Positions 57,421-64,000 of a stretch of DNA of 64,000 nucleotides are shown piece by piece. The stretch comes from Malus domestica. Lineage: Eukaryota; Streptophyta; Magnoliopsida; Rosales; Rosaceae. The stretch covers positions 28,487,001 to 28,551,000 of the forward strand of contig NC_091671.1 of NCBI RefSeq assembly GCF_042453785.1. The letters run 5' to 3'. Position 1 is the stretch's first letter. Each line of letters starts with the position of its first letter. Below the pieces are notes generated by a model. The model saw only the letters and a program-made list of their open reading frames with translations, ran no database searches and was not told where the DNA came from. The position numbers and the translations under genes are program-made.

Positions 57421-59636
57421 TTAACACAATTTTCCGCTTGCACTTTCCAATTCGTTGTCATGCCTTCCTTTCTCGCTAAGAGGTAAGTTGTAAAACTCTG
57501 ACAAATAAACCAAAGCCTCTGAGTTGCTATCACAAACCTTCCAAAGTGATGCAAGCTCTCCCTTGGAGAGGGTGCCCCAGTCCTCACAATCATCAAGGAA
57601 GTTCAGTAGCTTTGAATAGAATGAGTCGTAGTTCATCAACAACAACGGAACTGGAAGCTTTGACCCAATTCGTTCCAGTTGAATCAGTGCTAATATCTCA
57701 AAAACTTCATCGAGAGTACCAATCCCACCAGGGAGAGCAACAACAGCAGTCCGTTCGGAACTACTGCTTCTAACTACAGCATCTACCAAACCATGCTTCC
57801 TAGCAGAGAAAAACCTGCAAGTATGAAGCAGTTATACAATTTGGTAGCAGTTCTAAAATGCACTTATGAACTTTCTAACAAATAATTATATCTTTCCTGC
57901 ATGTGAGATACACTTCTGATGGTAGGTAGGGATGATAATTTGATGCTGTCCATTCACCAGCTTCTTTACCAATCTTAAATCCACCAACCGATTTTCCTGC
58001 TCGCAAAGCACCTTTAGTAGCAGCATCCATTAGTCCTGGACCAGCCCCAGTCCATGAAGTACATCCCAAAAGATTTGCAATCTGCTCAGAAGATGTGGGG
58101 AAATACAAATTTAATGAAGTAGAATACCGAGCATATTAAATTCCATAATGCATTTGATGTTTTAAAGCTCAGGTTCCTGTCCTGCAATCTCGTTGCCTTT
58201 AAATTGATGCTCGTAAAAACTTTTTACATGAAGGGGTGATTTGTAGGGAAATAGAGGTAGGAAAAAGTGACTCACCTCTGTGCTTAACTCTAGCGTTTTC
58301 GAATAATGTGAATGATCAGGTCCCATCCTTGAAGAACCCAAATACACGACTCCTCTCCCAAGTCTGTGTATCAGTTCATAACATCGTTGTATCTCTTTCC
58401 TGACCTTTCAACGATAAACAAATATTAGGAAATAAGCTCTTAAAGGCTTCAATTCAGCCTGTCAATTAAGCTTAAACCAGCAACTATTCTATTTAAACAA
58501 GCAATAACAGTAAAGAGCAAGACAACTGGGATAAGATATCGTCTGTTAACAAAAGAACGGCTTCACACGCTATGCTAAAATTTGTTAAATAAAAGATCAA
58601 TTTGCAATGACACATTCCTCTCCCAAGTGTATCAGTAAATAAAAAGCATTGCAATGTATTCCCAGTCAGAAGATAAAGCTAATAACCCAGTAATGATTCG
58701 GTTGAAACAAAGTATTCATAATTTCATAGTAAGCAATACTCCTGGAACACAGATAATGCCTGCCTGCACAAAACTAGTAGTAAAAGCAGGGCAACGTTTT
58801 CGGATATGCAGTATTAAAACAAATTATACAAAAGATCAAATTCTCAGCAGACTTAGTTGAGAATTTGAGTGACAAAATAACTTAGTAACAACAGAATCGT
58901 TGCCAATGTTGTCGGATACACTCAAGAGCTCAGTTCAAACTGTATCGAATTCCCTGGTGTAATCTATATCTAGAAAAAACATTCGACCAAAAGGATTCCT
59001 TACTAATGGGATTCGTGGAAACTCACTGCAATTTACAATTCCACTATTTTACTCCTATCTACTACGGTTTAATGGTATTCATCTTCACTTGTACATAAGA
59101 GGTTTTAAATTTGATTCTCATCAAAAACGAATTTGAACGACATTATTGATAACTCATTGTGAGGTTTAGTCCACCCCTCCTCTTAGTTAGATAATATCGT
59201 TTGTTTAAAAAGAACAAGTAAAAAAAAAAAAAAACCTTCAAATTTCCTTATAAAATGCTTATCAAGATTAGTCCAAAAAAAATCTACAAACACACACAAT
59301 TTACTACTGTTGTCTAATTCATAATCCGGAAGGAAAAAATCGAACAAATATTAGTACAAATTAGCAACATACCTCATTTGGGCTTGTTCTCTCATCAAAG
59401 TCAAGTAATTCAGACTTGCTCGACTTGATTCTTCCATGGTAGGACCTCGACCTTGAGAGCTCGAAACTAATGGTGGGTCTCTCTCTTTCCCTGAAAGATT
59501 GAATCTTCAAAGTCCCTTCGTAAGAATTTCTTACTAAAATATGAGAGCCCACTGATCCCAGCACCGAAAACCCCATTATCAAATCTTCCAAATGCTTTGA
59601 AGAATGATTTGATGGATGATATTTGGATGGATTCAA
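57421..59636 (-). CDS. LOG-family (cytokinin riboside 5'-monophosphate phosphoribohydrolase-like) protein
   Basis: Four minus-strand exons (59636-59373, 58404-58276, 58084-57897, 57814-57421) give about 324 residues. Motifs are GVVYLGSSRMGP, then GAGPGLMDAATKGAL, then FFSARKHGLVDAVV and the family signature PGGIGTLDEVFE with its catalytic Arg/Glu context. LOG enzymes release active cytokinin bases from nucleotides in the cytosol. This protein is longer than classic LOG and has an N-terminal extension, so it may be the less studied plant 'lysine decarboxylase-like' branch. An inner Met at 59576 (MGFSVLGS) is an alternative start. The junction between exons 3 and 4 needs a GA donor at 57896 instead of GT. 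The start of exon 3 could also be three bases later. Confidence 0.82.
59050..59235 (+). mobile_element. SINE-like element, copy 5, in LOG-family intron 1
   Basis: 'tactacggtttaatggtatt', 'ataagaggttttaaatttga', 'aactcattgtgaggtttag', 'tagataatatcgtttgtt' and a long A-run follow the family order. It lies in the first intron of the minus-strand LOG-family gene, in the opposite orientation to it. Confidence 0.68.
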
Positions 59637-60504
59637 TGTGGGTTATGTATTGTTTACTCAAATTATCAGTATTTCAACACAGAAAATTGGTAGAAACTAG
59701 AAAGAGAATGCAAAAACAAAACAGAAGAAGGAAACGCAGATGTTTATGCTTTCACAATCTGCATATGTGTATGTGGAACCTTTCGAGAGGGAAGGGGAAT
59801 AGGGTTCTACTTCCAACAGTCCAACTCGCTTCGATATATACAAGCAAGCAAGTTGGGATTTGTTTAATATAAATGTAGAATATGAAAAACTAGAGTAGGG
59901 ATGATGGGAAAAATGTAAAAGGAATTTAAAAAAAAAAACAAAAACAAAACAAAAGAGAAATTTTATTTGGGCTCAAAATTTTGTATCGTAAATTCAACTT
60001 TGTTGTAAATGGAGATATGAATGCATAGAGTAATAGACGACTAAATATGACCATTGCCTTATAATGTTGTCAAAAAAAATGTATTTTTGTAAAAGTGATT
60101 TTAATAAGATGTTTTTTTAAAAGCACCGTAATCCCAAACCAACCTTCAATCAATCAATGAAAGACTAAACCTAATGTAAAGTGTTGTTTCAAAATAAAAT
60201 AAAATAATAATAATGTAAAGCGGGTTTGAGCTCTTCGGGTCCATCAAAGATCTAAACATGACTTCAACCCAAACTGAATCTGGACCGGGAGGTACAGATT
60301 CTTGGAAAAGCCCGATCCAAAGTCGCCCAAAGTAAAGAAATAGTTTGGGCCCGGTAATACCACCAGAACACTGAGGACAATATAGTAATTTGAACATCTT
60401 ACGTTTGTACTAAAAACCTAGCTCGCCTGCCACTCCACTTGTCTCACAAAACCCTAGCCGCGTTGCTGCAGACTCCTGGAGCAGAAGAACCCTAGAACGC
60501 CAAA
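59637..60504. promoter_or_regulatory. Divergent intergenic region between LOG-family and eS8 genes
   Basis: About 870 bases separate the two start codons. Near the eS8 side are TGGGCC (60346-60351), an inverted TTGGGC (60325-60330) and a telo-box AAACCCTA (60449-60456), the usual combination for ribosomal protein promoters. No gene lies in between. Confidence 0.5.
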
Positions 60505-62370
60505 ATGGGTACCTCTCTCATCCTCTTATTATCTCCATCTCGTATCCATTTTCTGTCTTTTCAACTTTGTTTCCGTGATGGGTACCCCTGAATTTGTTCA
60601 TCTGAAGTTTTGATTGTTTTTTTTTTGATATCGCATTTGTGAATTGTGATGCTAAATCTTGAGTTTTTGTGTGATTTTTGTAGGTATTTCTCGAGATTCC
60701 ATGCACAAGAGACGTGCCACTGGAGGCAAGAAGAAGGCTTGGAGGAAGAAGCGAAAGTAATATTTCTTTCTTTTGTTTTGATTTGAGCTGCTCTTTTTTT
60801 TTTTTTTTGTTCAAGTTGTTATCCGAGCCACCTTCCTTTTGAATAATGTGCTTCTCCTGTTTATTTGATGAATGAATTCAATGATTTGTTTATTCTTTTA
60901 AAGAAATTAATCGGGTGATTTAAGGAGATTTATAACTGCATAGGTTGAAAGAATTTTGATTGCCTTGCAATTTGTGAACTTTTTGTTTCTGACAAATAAT
61001 TCACTGTGGTGTGTCTCCACTTGCTCGAAGGGTTTGCCGTAATTTGTATGTATTACGGCACCAACCCTCCATTTCTTAGATTGTGACCAGTGTTGTTTAA
61101 CTTTATTTATGAACTTGTGTGTGCAAGGGTTTCGCAGATTATTGTGAACACAAGTTCTGTACTGCTCGTTGGTTTAGATTTGTTTATTGATTTATATTAG
61201 TTATTTCAATGAATTCTCACATTTGTGTAAAATGATGTTACTTTAAAGCCTTGATGATTTTGGAATTGATTTAATTTCCACTTCTCGTTTGCAGGTACGA
61301 GCTCGGAAGGCAACCTGCTAACACCAAGTTGTCAAGCAACAAGACTGTGAGGAGGATCAGGGTTAGAGGTGGAAATGTCAAGTGGCGTGCTTTGAGGCTT
61401 GACACTGGAAATTTCTCCTGGGGTAGCGAGGCCGTGACCCGCAAAACCCGTCTTCTTGATGTTGTGTACAATGCATCTAACAATGAGTTGGTCCGTACTC
61501 AAACATTGGTGAAGAGTGCCATTGTTCAGGTTGATGCAGCACCATTCAAGCAGTGGTACCTCCAGCACTATGGAGTTGAAATTGGCCGCAAGAAGAAAAC
61601 TGCTGCCGCTGCCAAGAAAGAAGCAGAGGTAGAACTTTGTTTTTTATTTTTCCAATGATTTAAGTTTTTTTATGTGTGTTATCGCTGGACTTGTCTTTTG
61701 TGTTTTTACATATTTGGTGAATTTTTATTGTTTCTGCATCTAGAGGAAATATAATGGTTTATACATTGGTTTGATGTGTTCACATGGTGGAAACAATTAT
61801 ATTTTGTGTATGCTATGCACGCTGATAACAAATTGATTGGAAGATGTTTATGTACATGTTTGTACTCTTTGAAATGGAGGAGCAGAATGTTGTCAAGAAC
61901 AGTAGAATTTACGGTCTCTGATGCCGTGTTTTGTGATCATATAGGATGGTGAGGCACCTGCTGCTGCTGCTGAGGAGGCAAAGAAGAGCAACCATGTAGC
62001 CAGAAAGCTGGAGAAGCGTCAACAGACTCGCACCTTGGACCAGCATATTGAAGAACAATTTGGCGGTGGTCGTCTGTTGGCTTGTATTTCATCACGACCT
62101 GGTCAGTGTGGCCGTTGCGATGGGTAAGTGACTTTATCTTCCTGTGTTTTTTTCAATTTGGTCTATTGTAGGTGCTTTACTAGTTTATTTGCAGTTATGC
62201 TAGAGTTGGAAGCATGGATGTGACGGTTGTTTTTCGTTTCTTGTTGCAAAGTTAAGTTTAATCATACTTGTTCATATGTGATGTTTTACAGATATATCTT
62301 GGAGGGCAGAGAGCTGGAGTTCTACATGAAGAAGCTCCAGAGGAAGAAGGGGAAGGGAGCTGCAGCTTAA
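60505..62370 (+). CDS. RPS8: Small-subunit ribosomal protein eS8
   Basis: Five exons (60505-60508, 60684-60756, 61295-61628, 61945-62123, 62292-62370) join into 222 residues, the normal eS8 length. The first exon holds only ATG plus one base, a microexon-like arrangement also expected in other plant eS8 genes. Landmarks are [51 protein letters not shown] and a Lys-rich end. eS8 is a eukaryote-specific 40S protein assembled early onto 18S rRNA. No lesions were found and all junctions are GT-AG. Confidence 0.95.
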
Positions 62371-63276
62371 ATTTTGGTTACCAGAACTCAGTGATTGTAG
62401 ACTCAAGAGTATGTCATTTGTTTCGTCGTTTCCTACTCTGTAAGGGATTGCACTTTATTTCAGTTTGAAGTTGCAACTGGCTTTACCCCAAACAATGTTT
62501 TTAGTGGTTGAATGCTCAATCAGTAATTCTATTTTTGCAATCGTAAACGCTTACTATTTGGATGTGGAGCAGCAGTTTGATTAATTTTCTCGTGAATATT
62601 TCTTGCATTTTGCCGCTAATTATGCTCGGCACCAAAATATACATTTTTATCTACCCACCCTCAAGCATCAAGGGCAAAGGTTTGTGTGATTTTAGAGTTT
62701 TTCTGTGTGGCCCTAGTCCGCCTCTCACAAGGCCCTACTGAGTATCTGGTGCTCTAGTGATACGTGCGTTCTAATCGACCCGATGTATATCCCTATACTA
62801 GGAGTTTATGTCCAGACGTCTGCGTAAGACGATAAAAGTTGCGTTCGACGCTCCTGTAGGGTGTTTTGTATGCGGTCAGATTGCCATGTGGTTCGAGTTT
62901 GTACCTTAGAAGCCTCTTTCCGAGAGAACAATGGACCATATTGTTCCGAACCTTATCTAAACTACGGGGACGAATGATTTGAATTTGGATGCACAGAATG
63001 GAGCACACTCCAGCCAACTGGCTAAATCCAGTTCTGCACTTCCATTTTCTTCGGTTATGAGAGTTGGCGTATTCATCCCTGTTATAACTTGTAATACTGA
63101 TACATACAAATGTTGAGCAAACGAAAAACCAAAACAACCACAAAAACAGTTGGATGTTCATCCCTGAAAGAGTTCCCACAAGGGATGGATCATAAATTCA
63201 CACCTCAAACTTGTCCCACCCCTACCAGGATACGATCCGAAAACCGAACTGATATCTGGAAACCATGCGTGTTGTA
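62371..63276. other. Spacer between eS8 and the small membrane protein gene
   Basis: The first part is 3' UTR of eS8. No other gene is supported; a 128-codon minus-strand ORF at 62793-63179 has no recognisable domain. Confidence 0.4.
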
Positions 63277-63465
63277 TCATTTGCTGCCGTACTTCTGTTT
63301 CAGCCGCTCTCTCACAAATTCATTTCGAGCTTTGGTTCGAGCTTGTTGAGGGGCAACGTTGACATACGAGAGATGCGCACCGAACCCGAAAAGAGCAGCA
63401 GCAGAAACGAAACACCCAACCGTCATTGCCAACCTCTTGGGGGTGGAGGGAAAGCAAACTACCAT
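63277..63465 (-). CDS. Small single-pass membrane protein, 62 residues
   Basis: From the Met at 63465 the minus strand encodes MVVCFPSTPKRLAM, a hydrophobic helix (about residues 14-34), YVNVAPQQARTKAR and a basic tail ending RLKQKYGSK. Upstream on the same strand, CTTATTCAG at about 63500 looks like an acceptor, so the longer frame to 63612 is probably intronic and the real leader exon is further up (to about 63760). The shape (short, one helix, basic tail) resembles small plant proteins annotated as ATP-synthase-e-chain-like; I am not certain of that link. Confidence 0.6.
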   Translation of the reverse strand: MVVCFPSTPKRLAMTVGCFVSAAALFGFGAHLSYVNVAPQQARTKARNEFVRERLKQKYGSK

Positions 63466-63612
63466 CTTCTTCCGCAAATTGCTGTATGCTTCTGAATAAG
63501 GAAGAGGCATAGAATTTATCAGAAAACCGACATGAAAGAATGAGTTTTCAGACCAAACAATTGAGTGCGGCATTCCATCATACAGTTGGAAGGCATTTCT
63601 CAAGTACGACAA

Positions 63613-64000
63613 ATTGTTGGTTTAGAGATGCATGATTAGGTTTGATAAGTGGATTTTAGGTTAAGCTAAAAGCATATAACAAAGTAATTAGAGACGACTG
63701 AGTAGCTAATTACGAGCCTGCTAGCTGTTGCGTATAGGCGAAGCGAAACCATACCTGACAAGGTTGAGCTTTTAAAACACAGCGACAAGAACCGAGTTGG
63801 AGACGGAGGGAAGAGCATGGAAGTAATTGGGCCGCTATTTTGGGTCTCGCTTGATAATTAATTTGTTTCAGTTAAAAAATGTATCTAAAAGAACGAGGAA
63901 TGAACACGTAGTACACAATAATGATATTATTCTTTACTTGAGATATATTAGAGCATCTCCATTGGAATTTACAAATAAAAACGATTACTGTATAAAATGG
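63613..64000. other. Right edge, probable promoter region
   Basis: Likely 5' leader and promoter of the small minus-strand gene. 'gggccgctattttgggtctc' near 63830 includes a TTGGGCCG motif. Nothing else recognised. Confidence 0.35.

Noticed and set aside
62793..63179. 128-codon minus-strand ORF
   Set aside because: Low-similarity composition with no domain; it probably lies in the 3' flank between two real genes.
1..64000. A novel multi-gene system or metabolic gene cluster
   Set aside because: The intact genes are unrelated housekeeping or signalling genes; the only specialised-metabolism gene (BAHD) is a pseudogene. I found no arrangement suggesting a new joint function.

Overview
This window is nuclear DNA from a flowering plant. 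The genes are split by many short GT-AG introns, the encoded proteins are plant families, and much of the sequence is transposable elements. The style of the repeats (Tekay-type LTRs, a truncated copia element, abundant short foldback elements, a tRNA-like SINE family) reminds me of a woody Rosaceae genome such as apple or pear. That is an impression, not a demonstrated identification.

Layout. 1-6298: a decayed, probably non-autonomous LTR element made mostly of tandem repeats (a minisatellite, a 95-bp palindromic array, AAGCTT-rich repeats, a 64-bp array), with an antisense gag-like pseudogene and a terminal LTR-like promoter region. 6299-18259: gene-free DNA with foldback MITEs, SINEs and two solo Tekay-type LTRs nested one inside the other (8257-12809). 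18260-24042: a kinesin-12 gene, 17 exons. 24539-36416: a nearly complete Ty3/gypsy Tekay-type element on the minus strand, with a very young non-autonomous copia-like element (24545-27121) inserted six bases into its LTR. 36417-38300: a duplicated fragment of the kinesin 3' end and a BAHD acyltransferase pseudogene. 39100-41700: ribosomal protein uS8 (S15a, divergent type), minus strand. 42867-44791: a Tim17/22/23-family membrane protein. 44792-47980: MITE and SINE rich spacer. 47980-51960: remnants of copia pol with a truncated Tekay LTR between two copies of the same RT region. 52287-56924: an LRR receptor kinase (HPCA1-like, LRR-VIII-1 type) whose signal-peptide exon is not visible. 57421-59636: a LOG-family hydrolase, minus strand. 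60505-62370: ribosomal protein eS8. 63277-63465: a small membrane protein, minus strand.

The host genes have unrelated jobs (cytokinesis motor, two ribosomal proteins, organelle membrane protein, receptor kinase, cytokinin-activating-type enzyme) and form no pathway or cluster. I did not find a convincing new biological system. The strongest observations are structural. The order of nested insertions can be read exactly from target-site duplications. The gypsy gag-pol frame is open except for two TGA codons. A SINE-like family has readable target-site duplications. A tandem array contains perfect 34-bp palindromes. The LOG-family gene appears to need a GA-AG intron, and the kinesin has an altered switch II motif. 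Exon boundaries were placed by hand from splice consensus and reading frame; no alignments were run.
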